Shown: piece by piece, positions 1-11,300 of the stretch
Layout: each line of letters starts with the position of its first letter
How positions within the stretch are numbered: position 1 is the first letter of the stretch
NCBI GenBank assembly: GCA_008921705.1
Contig: VFFE01006842.1
Location: 889,321 to 953,320, forward strand
Source of the DNA: Burhinus oedicnemus
Lineage: Eukaryota > Chordata > Aves > Charadriiformes > Burhinidae
DNA: 64,000 nucleotides
Direction: 5' to 3'
Notes under the pieces: model-generated
The model's database searches: none
The model's input: the letters and a program-made list of their open reading frames with translations, nothing else
What the model was told of the DNA's origin: nothing
Position numbers and translations under genes: made by a program

Positions 1-2717
1 AGAGAGAATAAGCATAAAATTGGATCAATTTATTAAAAGTTCTGACTGGAAAAAAAAATTATTAAAAAAAGATTAGTCACCAAAATATGACTTCCATCTT
101 GGAAAAATAATATTTAGGAAAATTAACATTTTTCTTTCAAGTATGAGTCAAAATAGGAATTTCTTATCTTTGAAAATGCCCTCAATTTCTAGTGCATTTG
201 GATGAAGAGGTCTGGTTTTCTGTGGGCCACTTGCAAGGGCCTCATAATCTGAGGTTTAGTTGTAATTTTATTTTCATATGAATCTTAAAATACTTAGCAA
301 TATTGCTGATAGAGAACTACTTATACTATCAAAGATGTTTATATAAAGCATAAGTAACACTGCCAAAGAATTAATTAGCACAAGCGATGGAGGTTACTGG
401 AATGTGAAGCGCAGGGCTCTAACTGCAAAATCAAGAGCTGAGCAAAATGAGATATTGGTTTAGCTTCAGTAGATTATGTTACAAAGAACTGTGTATCAAA
501 CTGCTACAATTTCATCTGCTTGTCCTTCCTTATTTATAGAGTACCTTTAGGAAGTTATCCCAGTCTTTCAAGAGAATTTGTAGGGAAACTCAGGACTCAA
601 AAATACATTTATCACAAACAGAGTAAAATAACACGTAATGGAGGGACATCTTAAACTCAATACAAAGTAACATTCAGATGATTTTGGTATATGGGGATGT
701 ATGTGTGTGTTAGAGTAATGTGAAATACAGAGTACCAAGGTGATAATATGACATATTAGGACAATTCATTTTATACATCTTAAAATAGAAATGTCTAAGG
801 AATGAGAGATGGAGGTCAGAAAAAATTCATGAATTCTTCTACCTTATTTTCATAAATCAATGCCTTAGGCCCCACTGAGGCAGCTAAAAATACATTTCTC
901 TTTCAGATGAAGGAGATTAGGAGGTGGGAGGGAGGGCATGTTGCCTTGCAAACATAGAGGATGTCAGCCTTGTCATGAAAATTATGAACATATTGTGTAG
1001 GTGTTACTGCATGAGGGATGCACTTTCCCTTTTAGTGACATAGATAATAATAGTCTTTTATAATCTACTATATACAAGTTGAAATTTCACCTTTTCAACC
1101 TATTATGTTTGTGGTGCAGCCTCTAAATAGCTAATAGGAGAGAAGAGGTGAGGTTGAAGGGACTGGATGATTTCTCTTCACTGCTGTGCAAAATCTGTGG
1201 ATTTAAGGCAACAAACTGGTGTTGAACTGGTACACAGTGAATGCAATGTTTTCTGACTCTGGGAACTATTGACTTTCCTGGGTACTGTGTTTAGAGAAGA
1301 CAGAATAACGAAGGTGAGTGCTTTTCACTCTGGATGTCAAAGTAGAAATTGGAATGACTCGGCTGATACTTTAGACCTATCTGCTCTCCAGTCTGTGAAG
1401 TAGGTCTAGAGACTGCAGCCACCGCAAAGGTAGAAACAATGAGCCAAAGTCAGGTAAATCCAGTTCAAAAAACTACTTCTTAAATGCATGGCTATTCATC
1501 AGTTGCTTAAGCTAACTAAAAAGTGAGTATGGACTGTGCTTGTGGGGTGAGAGTCTTTACATATTCATCATGGAGAAGCAAAGCCTGAACTCTAATGACT
1601 GGGCCTTCATGGCACAAAAATTAACAAGACAAATAATGCAATGGGTGTCTGTTAATTGGAACAACTCGGTGGGTAGCCAGTTAAATGGCTGCCTTGATGA
1701 GGTGAAAAAAATTCAAAACCAGGTTTGAAAATCACTAAATTGACATAAAACTGCACACAAACTAAAAATTGTAAAGATAAACATTTTATATGGCCCTTCT
1801 TTATGGAATCTGCCTCCTATAACATATTCTGTGCAAGACAGAGGGTCGATTATCTGTTGCATACCGAAGACACTGTACCTCTGATACAGAATATACTCCA
1901 AGTATGGGGGCAGAAAAGGTAAAGATTGTTGCACTCATTAGGCAGATCTTCATTTTTCTTCAACGGATGGAAACTTTGGAGCTTCTAACAACAAAAGTTC
2001 CTTTTTCTCACTTACTTGTTGCATATAACTTTTCAGTTGCTACCTGATCAGTCCTGCATCAAAACATCAATTTCTGTCACCTGATAGAAATGTTTTCTGT
2101 GCACAGATTGTACAAGTACTTGCACACCCACCAAACTAGACCCACCTATGGTCTAGTGAATAACACCACCAAACCTTACCATGACATATTCCCATTGTCA
2201 CTTAACCGCTAAGTATCATATTTATGCCTTCCACATAGCAGCTCAGGGAGGGCAATAACAATTAAGCTCCAAATATTTTTGCCAGTCTTAAATAGACCTA
2301 CATACTTGCCCACTGAGATCACCACTAGAGCAACAGCTACTTTCAAACGTGTTCCACACTCTGTAACTAAATACATCTTGTAAAATTATCTGGTGGTCTA
2401 GTCTGATTCTTTCCTAAAGCTGTTGTGGTGGGAAGGATTCTCTCTACTGTGTGGTGGAGCTGCAACTCAGCTGTGTATCCCAAGCAAGGGTTTTCATCAT
2501 TTTTTTCTTACAGTATTTTATCACTGTTTTCCACAATTTCTGTCCTGCTTATTTTACTCACCTGTGATGTATGTCCTGTCAGCACAAAGGTCTTCAATAC
2601 AGTTGTGCACTTCACCCTGCACATTTTTGGACAGAGCTTCCACAACTCACCCTGCAGTCATGCATAGGAATGTAGGAGCAGCAAAGTCTGTCATGGACTG
2701 CTCTTTTCCGTTAGTAT
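1..2717. other. Non-coding AT-rich DNA, no gene seen
   Basis: I see no exon, RNA gene or recognisable transposon in this stretch. All six frames are broken by frequent stops. The longest open frames, near 1540-1728 (+), 1713-1934 (-) and 2423-2761 (+), encode low-complexity peptides without any domain I recognise, and the last one runs into the LTR. There are short A/T runs near 50-70 and a small perfect palindrome (aattcatgaatt) near 826. Old, unrecognisable repeats may be present. Confidence 0.6.
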
Positions 2718-2800
2718 TGGGTTTATGTGGTAAGATTTTGGTAGCGGGGGGTGGGGGGTGAGGGGTGAGGGCAGGTAGGGTGCTGCAGGGATGGCTTCTA
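2718..2800 (+). mobile_element. ERVL-type LTR, 5' end piece (separated from its body)
   Basis: This is the start of an avian endogenous-retrovirus LTR. It opens with TG at 2718, runs through 'tatgtggtaagattttggta', enters a very G-rich stretch, and ends with 'gctgcagggatggcttct'. The same 18 bases recur at 3108-3125, where the LTR body continues, so this piece and 3095-4160 are two parts of one LTR interrupted by about 0.3 kb. The assignment rests on recognising the layout of a common bird ERVL-like LTR. The subfamily name is not certain. It is non-coding and degraded. Confidence 0.6.
2746..2780 (+). other. G-quadruplex-prone G-tract
   Basis: Five runs of G (6, 6, 4, 3 and 3 bases) sit within 35 bases, separated by loops of 1 to 6 bases. 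This satisfies the usual pattern of four runs of three or more G with loops of 1-7. It lies at the 5' edge of the LTR. Whether it folds in the cell is unknown. Confidence 0.6.
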
Positions 2801-3094
2801 CAAGTAAAGAACCATTGAAGAAACTTCTTATGGTTGGCCAGCATTAAATCTGGACAATACTCGAGAAAACTGAGAAATATTTGAGTCATCAAAATAATTT
2901 TCTGTATTAAATATTTAAAACTTTCATGTAAAATGTAAAATAAATGCTGCTTTATCTCTGATGTTCTTATAGAAGAAGTTGAAAACGTGTGGTTGATTTT
3001 TCTGAATTAGAAGTAAGAAATAATGTTAAGTTTTCTTCTGTTTTAAAATAAAATAAATTAAAAAAGATTAAAATTTTTCCTGATGAGAAAAATG
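2801..3094 (+). repeat. Duplicated segment, copy 1 (pairs with 17544-17833)
   Basis: About 290 AT-rich bases match 17544-17833 at roughly nine bases in ten by eye, in the same orientation, with a few small indels. The shared blocks include 'tgagaaatatttgagtcatc', 'aactttcatgtaaaatgtaa' and 'gtgtggttgatttttctgaa'. Homology starts abruptly at 'caagta', and the upstream flanks of the two copies are unrelated. At its right end the segment runs straight into the LTR body at both loci through the same joint ('gatgagaaaaatggaggg'), so the chimera was duplicated as a unit. The segment itself encodes nothing recognisable. It may be host DNA or part of a larger retroviral element. Confidence 0.75.
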
Positions 3095-3246
3095 GAGGGG
3101 GACGGGGGCTGCAGGGATGGCTTCTGTGAGAAGACACCAGGACATGTACCTCTGTTCAACAGAGCCTATTCCAGTGGCTCCAAGACAGACCCACCGCTCA
3201 CCAAAGCTGAGCCCATCAACATCATTGGTAGCACCTCTGTGATAAC

Positions 3247-3254
3247 ATATTTAA
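3247..3254 (+). promoter_or_regulatory. TATA-like element of the LTR
   Basis: 'atatttaa' sits in the part of the LTR where the U3 promoter is expected, about 300 bases upstream of the tandem array. The duplicate LTR at 17983 has lost three bases here and no longer has the box. It may have served the virus. Present activity is unknown. Confidence 0.3.
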
Positions 3255-3550
3255 GAAGGGGTGAAAATGCTGCACAGCAGCAGCTGGGAGAGAGGAGTGA
3301 GAATATGTGAGAGCAACAACTCTGCAGAGCCCCAGGTCAGTGAAGAAGGAGCGGGAGGAGGTAGTCCAGGCACTGGAGCAGAGATTCCCCTGCAGCCCAT
3401 GGTGAAGACCATGGTAAAGCAGGTTGTCTCCCTGCAGCCCACAGAGGTTAACAGTGGAGCAGATATCCACCCGCAGCCCATGCAGGACCCCACGCCGGAG
3501 CTGGTGGACCCATCTTGAAGGAAGCTGCAATCTACGGAAAGTCCATTCTT

Positions 3551-3781
3551 GAGCAGGCTCCTGGCAGGACCTGTGTCCCACAGAGAGGAGCCCGCACTGG
3601 AGCAGGTTTTCTGGCAGGACTTGTGGCCCCATGGGGGACCCACACTGGAACAGTCTGTTCCTAAAGGACTGCACCCCATGGAAGGGACCAACACTGGAGC
3701 AGTTTGTGAAGAACCGCAGCCCATGGGAATGACCCATATTGGAGAAGTTCATGAAGGACTGTCTCCTGTGTGTGGGATCAG
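3551..3781 (+). repeat. Degenerate ~48-bp tandem array inside the LTR (5 units)
   Basis: Units begin with 'gagcag' or a close variant at 3551, 3600, 3648, 3697 and 3742, giving spacings of 49, 48, 49 and 45 bases. Each unit has the order: 'gagcag', a short variable part, '(a)ggac(t/c)tg', 'cccatgg', then 'gacccacactg'. Looser versions of 'gcagcccatg' occur upstream from about 3392, so the array may start earlier. A period of 48 equals 16 codons, so a frame open in one unit tends to stay open through all, which explains the long antisense frame. Confidence 0.75.
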
Positions 3782-4160
3782 ATGGTGGAGCAGAAGAGTG
3801 TGAGGAGGAAGGAGTGACAGAGATAACACGTAATGGACTGACCGCAACCCCCAATCCCCATTCCCCTGCGTCACTTGCAGGGAGGAGGCAGAGAAAGAGG
3901 AGACCGGAGTGAAGTTGAGCCAGGGAAGGGACAGGGGGAAGGTGTTTTTAGATTTGTCCTTATTTCTCATTATCCTAATCTGCTTAATTGGCAGTAAATT
4001 AAATTATTTTCCCCAAGCTGAGTCTGTTTTATCCATGATGGTAACTGGTGAGTTATCTCCCTGTTCTTATCTTGACCTATGAGCTTTTTGTTATATTTTC
4101 TCCTGTTGATAGAGGAGGAGTGACAGAGCAGCTTGGGCTAGCTAAGGTCAACCCATCACA

Positions 4161-5987
4161 CCATTTCTCATTTACTCAATGAAGGACCAAACCAAGACAT
4201 CTAATATGATACAACAAGTCTGGACAAATATATAGATATTCTGTGTTACATCTTTTTTTTGTGAACTGTTCCTCAAATTCTTTCTTTTCTCACTCCTTTT
4301 CAATTTATGGAGTTTTTCTGTCACTCATAGGACCACCAAGAATAGTGAGCTTTGCATTAGATATTGTTTTGAAGTCACCCAGTACTCACAGTCATGCCAA
4401 AGTGTTAAAGTTCGACACTTGTATATAAAAATGACATCATATACATCACAAGAGCATGGCATCAATCGCTTTTGTCAGTTAAGTGTCTGATGAAAAGATA
4501 AAATGGGAGAATTTAACTTTAATTTGTCTGTGTGTGTGCATGCTTGTAGGAGTTTGCATATGTAGTCATAGCATAACATAGTGTTCCATTACTTATGTTG
4601 TGAAGTATGTAGGTTTATATAAAGCAGGAAGTTCAACCACATATTATATACTGTTCACCTTGTATATCCTGATTTCCATTGCCATTCTGCCTGAGTGGCA
4701 TGGACTGCATGTACATAAATACAACATGAATTTAAATAAAAAAGTAAAGTAACTTTGTCACAGATGCATCTATGTTGCAATAAACTAAGTCTGAGGCAGA
4801 AGCACAAAATACTAAGAATATACGTTGGGTTGTGTCTCAGAAGAGTTTTAAGAAATCAGGGTATGAGCCATTTTCCTCTGTGCAGTTTACTATAAAATAT
4901 AGAGCTTAGGAGTTGTTTTCCAAATCTATGCCAGTTTACTTGCTTCAGCTTGGAGTACCTGGGAGAGATCCCAGGTCCCACTGAGATTCCCTCTGCCACC
5001 AGGGCTTCTGCAGGGGAAAAAGAAAAAAAAGTTTATCTTCAGATGATTGTTGTACTTCACAGAAACAGCCACTAGAACAATCACCTTCCGTTCCCATTAT
5101 CACATGTTTGGAAAGTTCTGAACTAGTCTTTGGATACCCCGCAGCATGGAGAGGGATGTTACCTGCAGCATCCAGTTCTGGAACATGAAATTGAATACCA
5201 TAATCACAAAATTATAATATGTCTAAAACTACTGAAATCAGGTTCATCTCTGTTACTTGCACATATCATCAAACCTAAAAGGAAAAAAAAAAGAAACTTG
5301 TATGAAAATCTGTCAGTCTGTTAGGCTGAAATGCTGAATGATTTCTACCCTGCTTATCATCATCTGCACTGCCCTTTTTAATAAACACTGGACTTTCCTC
5401 AACTAATGAAATAAAATATGATTGTAAGTAACTATATAAGTTATACTGTATGTAACTATATAAGTAACATAATCAGTTATTTACAAAGAAAACATAAAAC
5501 CAGACTGAAAATCCCCAAACGTTTAAGTGTCAACACACATTGTGACTGAGATGTGTCAAAGTTAGGTAGCCCAGCTCATACTACTTAGGTCCTGTGGCCG
5601 TAAGTAAAATCAAAAGCTTGTGACAGGAATCTAGATTTACATTCAGTTGCCTAATGCCATTTGAATTGCCTTTGGCTAATCTACCTGGCTTCCAGCTGTT
5701 GTGGTGTTAACTAAGCCCCTCTGTATATTTTGGCTAAGTAGGTGCAACATTTAGGTAGCTGAACCCTGTCCTAGATTCCTTGGAGGAAGCAGAGGGAGAT
5801 TTTGGCATCTTATTATGGCACGCAGAATGGAAATACCAAACAAGTGTAAACACATTCAAGTGCCTTGAGCTGAGCAAGAAGAACACTGCCCAATATTTTG
5901 AATTTTCCCGTACGGCTCCCAGTTCATAGCCCAGGAGTGCCTGTTGAAAGGGTATCAATACACCTTATTTGAAAAAAACTAACACCA
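4161..5987. other. Non-coding DNA, no gene seen
   Basis: No exon, RNA gene or identifiable transposon is visible. There is one exact 14-base repeat (gtaactatataagt) at 5428-5441 and 5452-5465. The part around 5580-5950 is slightly richer in G and C and may hold an old unrecognisable repeat. Confidence 0.55.
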
Positions 5988-6048
5988 CTTTTCCCTTCCC
6001 TTCCCTTCCCTTCCCTTCCCTTCCCTTCCCTTCCCTTTTTTTCTTTTC
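5988..6048 (+). repeat. (TTCCC)n microsatellite in a 61-base pure pyrimidine tract
   Basis: Nine perfect TTCCC units at 5991-6035 lie inside an uninterrupted pyrimidine run. The run ends in 'ttcttttcag', the layout of a strong 3' splice site. Pure purine/pyrimidine mirror tracts can form triplex DNA. With no exon recognised downstream, the splice-like ending is probably chance. Confidence 0.9.
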
Positions 6049-8322
6049 AGAATTTTGAAAGGATCCATCTCACTGAACTTGAGACATCTACACGGTAAAT
6101 ATCTGACATAGAACCCTTTGTACCCTTTATAGTAAATGAAAATAAGTAGATGAATTAGTCCAAAAAAGGATCTGATTTACCTGAAGTGGCTTTTTGGTAT
6201 GAGATAAACTGCATTGTAAACTGTGTGTATCTCTCCAGAAAACCAGACATGGGGTTTAATCTGTCTGGTTTTGGATGGCTACAATGTAGTGACTGCTTCT
6301 ACACCCACTACATCTAGTTAGTACAAACACCAGAGCGTAAAGAGTGCTGTGGCTCGTCAGCGTTGAGAGAGGGATCAGTTCCAGAAATGTACACGTCATT
6401 TTTGATGCCATGGATTACCCTGGGTTGTAGCTACTGTGTGGAAAAATCTTCTGAAAACCCCGTATCGTGTTTACCTGTGCCTGAATTAGTGGGATTATAT
6501 CACTTCGGATTCTCAAAACTAACCCAAATAGTTGTCTTTATACTGTGCTGCATGGCTGTAAACGTAGCCCTAGCTGACAGATGAATATGCAGTGATTTGA
6601 ACATTTGATAAGAAAAACAATGTACAAATGTGGTATGAGAACCTATTTAGGTTTAGGATGTCTACAAACAATAACTTTAAGCTGGAAGAGGATTGACGTC
6701 TGACAGTCCTGACGCACAGACAGTTATCTTAATCCATCCTATTCTTTTTGGTGTGATTAAAGATATAAACTGACAAATTGCTGTATGGTTGTATCTTAAT
6801 AATACAGTATCTGAAAATTCATGTATTCTGATTGGTTGAGTCAAAGTGCTGAGAGTCATTTAATAGGCACTGAGATTTTTGTCATCAGCGGCTCACTTTA
6901 CGAATTTAATCTCTCATTCTCAAATAAATGTCTCTTTTCTGATTTGCTGCTACTGTCGGAATTCTTCATCTCTATGTCATTAGCAGTCATGGGAACCTGT
7001 TTATCTTCTGACCCTGCTTCTCATCCCAAATCCAAAGATTTTATCTGCCTCAGGCAGAAATAAACACATCTTAACAGACGTGAAACCCCATGGGAAGTGC
7101 AGATCAAAGGATGATAAATCCTATAAAATTTAATTTAATTGATTAATGGTGGACAGTGAAGAGGGGTAAATGCACTCTTGTTTTTGACAAACAGAATTTA
7201 AGTTTATATCTACAATTATGCCTGGTGAGAATTTTTGCTTAGCTACCTTACTCTTTCCTCCCCGTTGCTCATCTCCTCCGCTTTGTCAAAGGCTGCTTAT
7301 TCCTCATCTCCCTCTGCTCAGCTGTTTAAGTTCTCTTTAATATATTTCAATCAAAATATCTGAAATGAAAAAAAAATCCTACTTAAGCCATTATGCTAGT
7401 TTGTCTCATTTGTATGGAGACATGCTGGAGAATTACCTCGTGGACAGCGAATGCCACATCTCTAACGAGAAGCAGTGAGGAGCAGCAACGTGTGCAATCC
7501 ACTTCTCAGGTTTTGCACCTGAAGATGGAAAGGGGCAGGAGTGCAAGCCCTGAGAAACCTGGAAGTGTGATATTGGGAGGGAGATATATAAACCCAGAGC
7601 AGACAACTTCACTTTAAGCATAGCTGTTCAGAGAGCAGGAGCTAATCAGAACAGAATATAGACATGCAGAGAACTGCTGTGCGTGTCTGGGTACTGCACT
7701 CAATAATGCTGACCGGTAATGACAGATGTCTCATCTTAGCTGTGTAAAGTTCAAAGTCAGCTCTAATAAAGACCCCTGTAGTCCGTTTGTTACTTTTTTT
7801 TCCAAGACACTTGAAGAAATTCCACAGGACTGGATGGAAAACAGTGTTAGGTGAGTACTAAAAGGGCAAAGAGGCTGACCTAGGTAGCTATACTGTGGTT
7901 AGTCTGAAATCAGTACGAGGCAAAAAATAGGACGGTTAACATAAAAAGCAATCAGCACATAATTAATGAATAGAAATATTCTTCATGACAATCAGTAGGG
8001 TTTCCTGTAAAAAAAAAAAAAAGTAATGTGCAACAAAACTACAAGCGCTCTGAAAAAGACTCTTAAGTGTATGGTGTTGTCTATGGCCAGCTGTAACAAA
8101 AATAAAATCTAAAACTGGTAATGAATTTGGTAGCAACAGAGTGCTGGAAGCCAGAGCTATAACCCATCTATTTCAGGTGATCATAGTGTCATGGTAAAAT
8201 ATAAGACTACTGAATATTATTTTCCTCTGAATTCCTGCAGGAGAAAATACTTACTTTGGTGTGAATGATACTAGCTCCCAAACCATTACTGTTTTTCAGC
8301 ACAAGAAGTTGCAGCTACCTTC
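6049..8322. other. Non-coding DNA, no gene seen
   Basis: No gene or recognisable repeat is visible. Short open frames at 6363-6584 (+), 6821-7063 (+) and 7393-7617 (+) have no recognisable domain and no splice context that I trust. A homopolymer A run occurs near 8009-8021. Confidence 0.55.
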
Positions 8323-8349
8323 GGTTTAAAGTCAGGTTTAAAGTCAGGT
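8323..8349 (+). repeat. Two exact 12-base tandem units
   Basis: 'ggtttaaagtca' occurs twice head to tail (8323-8334 and 8335-8346), followed by the first three bases of a third unit. The exactness suggests a recent slippage duplication. Confidence 0.8.
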
Positions 8350-11300
8350 GCTCAAGGAAGTTCATACACAGTAACAAATAGAGTTATCAGGCTCCTAATG
8401 ATCTATTCTCCTATTGATACTCCTGGGACTTTGCATAAAACTCTCATTAATGCAAATGGAACTGTGGAAAGTACATCCCGAAATCAACAACTCCCCCTAT
8501 TGTTATAATAGGTGAATGGTCCCCTTAGGCAAAAAGTAATATTACTGAGTTTAATTTTTCCTTGACTACTTCCTCCTCCTTATGAAACAAATCATGTTAA
8601 AAAGTGTGGTCTTTTGGGTTTGTTTGTTTTTTAAGTGGATGTCACAGGAGAAAGTCAGTACAGAGGATTTATCAACAACAACATTCTTGTTATGACCCAG
8701 TTCTGACCTGGTCTAGCCAAATCATCAATCACGGTGACAATGGCCCATATTTATCCCTGGTGCAACTGCACTGTAATTGACAGAATTACATTTAGAAGAG
8801 ATTTGCCCTATGGCTGTCTAGTAAGAAGTCTGGGGTGATGATTAGTCGAAGGTTTGCCTTTCTCTGCAGCTTGGATTAATGCATACATTATGCAAAGGTA
8901 TATGTACGTTTCAGTTTGCTACAGATGTTGTAGTTAAGAATTCATGGATGTTTGCACTTTGCTGCTCCAAGTTTCATTATAATAGAATGTGAAGATAACA
9001 GGGCCACAATCTAGTTATACAGTTGAAAGGCTGACAGAATAATTTGATTGTATTCTGCTTATTTACCACAATATTCTAGTTTACTTTGTGGCTTATAATA
9101 AATGCTAGGCATGGGACAACTAAAATAGGTAGCACTAATGATGTCCTACAGAGAAGAAATATTGTTCCTAGATCTTTTATGACTGCATTTCCCAAAAACA
9201 ACACCCAGAGAAAGTGATAACTTATTTACATGGTTCTAGTAAAAGAACAAAAATACTTGTCAGTGTCTGAGATGTCTACTCACTTCTAAATTTAGATGCC
9301 ATTTAGTCAATTGGAGTGATCAAAACCAAGCATCTTCAATTCTATAAATGGAAATCTTTCAATCAAACTCTTTGTTAGCATTAACAGACTAGATCTGTTA
9401 AAGCTAGATGGAGCTACCCAATGTTAAATAAGCAGTGTGTTTCAATTTTTTATTTCCCAAACAAGTAATTGCCTTTACATAACAGTAACAATCAGATGCT
9501 TACTGGATGAAATTGTTCCTACCCTGAATTAAGGGAAGTCCTAACATTGACTCCACTGGGGCTATGATTTCACCTTTATTACATTAATTAAATGTAACAT
9601 ACCTCAGTAACAGAGCTCAAAATATTGATCAGTTAATGAAAGAGCAAAGATCAATGCTTAATGCAGGTGTCAGCTGAAATGCAGAAAGTAGGGATAGAAT
9701 AAGCCCTGCTTTATTACAGTGTCTTGTGATACACATTTTGCAGCTGAGCTGTACCTGTATATAAATGTGGTAAGTAGCACTTTCTAGAACTGAAAATAGT
9801 TATGAATTTTATATTTAGTAAATGGGTCATAATATTTTTTAGCAGTAATGCTACAGTCCAGCTAAATAACTAGTTGTCTTATTCAACCAGTAGGTAGTTG
9901 CGTATCTCATGTGTCACTATAATTCTACCACGAATTGATCCAGATAAATTGGATTCACAATTAGTCCAAACACACTGCTTAGGCACAAAAAAGAAAGTTC
10001 TTGGATCTCTTCAGAAGAAGAGATATAGAGCAAGATTGGACTGACCAATTTTTTTTTTCAATTTAACTGGAAAACTTTCTGAGATGTACAGTTAATGTGA
10101 TGTGCAGTAACATGAGGGCTTTGTACTGAAATTCCATGTGGAGTTGTGTTATCAATCAATGCGTCCTAGGGATTTACACAGAAGTCTGCTAATGGAATAC
10201 AGTTAACTTAAAACTATGCCATCAGTAAGTGTCACTCTCACTATTGGGAGACATTAGCTATCACAGCAGTGCCTGGGAAAAATACAGAATACAGTACAAG
10301 TAGTTCATAAACTGTTGTGAATTACATGGCAGCTCTTTCTGACTTTCTTTTGTCTACATAATCTTAAGATTTTTAATAGCACTCTTCACTGTTACCCTAC
10401 CACAAAAGACAGATCAAGTAAGAGCAGAAATCAACGTAAACTTTCTAGTCAGTAAAATAAGTATCTTGAAAACTACTAACTACATCTACAACTTAGGCTT
10501 TGTGTCAGTGTCAGTTTGTGTCAGTGGGTTACAACCCCAAAGTCATCATGAAATGTCACCAGAGGGCTACAAGGGAGTGAAAATTTTATAAACAACTTAA
10601 AGCAAAGCATATCTCACTCTCCTGTTCTTTACAAACCCCTGTCTTTTAAGGCTCAGTAACTTTTGTAAATCTCTTGAATCACACATTGTGGCAACTACTT
10701 TTCTCACTGTTAGATTTGTAGCATATAGAGGGAGTTCATAACATTTTTCTAATATCTATTAAATAGTCACTGTGTAAATGCTTATAAGTCATACTTTCAT
10801 TAAAATGAACTGATGCTTGTGATACATGATACTAGCTAGCATTTGATAGCTAATGCGCATTGAAATTCTTGTGAAGACAAGTTGAATTTTAACACATCAG
10901 CAGATAGGACTTACTGCAACTAGGACTGACCAGATAGTTTATGGTAAAAGTACAGCGGGGCTTTAGCACATTAATTAGTATGTGCTAGCCATAGGAGTTG
11001 AAATTAACCTCCTTATCCAATGAAGACTGTATCAAAGATTAATTTTTGTGGGATGTAAAAGGCAACAAAATTCAGCAAAGAACTCAGCAAAACCTTACTA
11101 TATTTTCTTTCAGGGACAATTAAACTAAAAGCACTAGGATATTATGCCCATATTTAGAATTTACACCTGCATTTATCCCAGCATTTAATACAGCTGTAGC
11201 CTTGTGTGTTAACAGCATTTGTATTTCCTTTGTTAGAAAGATTGTGTTGATAGGAGCTTTATTGAGCTGATGCAATCCTACTCAGAAAATGAGCCCTGAG

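Larger units (their letters stand above)
3095..4160 (+). mobile_element. ERVL-type solo LTR, main body
   Basis: This is the body of an endogenous retroviral LTR in forward orientation, recognised from its order of blocks. First comes 'gctgcagggatggcttctgt', then the 'aacatatttaagaag' promoter-like stretch at 3244. A tandem array of ~48-bp units follows at 3551-3781. Next is 'ctcattatcctaatctgctt' with an 'agtaaattaaatt' stretch near 3992, the likely remnant of the polyadenylation signal, and then 'ccccaagctgagtctgtttt'. It ends in CA at 4160. No gag, pol or env sequence follows, so it is a solo LTR. Long open frames on both strands here (up to 210 codons on the minus strand, 3222-3854) are by-products of the periodic repeats and not genes. 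No convincing target-site duplication remains, consistent with age. I am confident of the LTR call but less so of the class. Confidence 0.75.

Noticed and set aside
3551..3781. CRISPR-like repeat array
   Set aside because: Units are degenerate throughout and directly adjoining, with no constant repeat alternating with unique spacers. The genome is avian.
3222..3854. 210-codon minus-strand open frame as a possible gene
   Set aside because: It is the antisense of an LTR with a 48-bp periodic array. A period divisible by three keeps a chance frame open. The peptide is a degenerate 16-residue repeat with no known domain.
8400..8490. Possible old repeat ('attgatactcctgggacttt')
   Set aside because: Similarity to old amniote repeats is too faint to separate from chance by eye.
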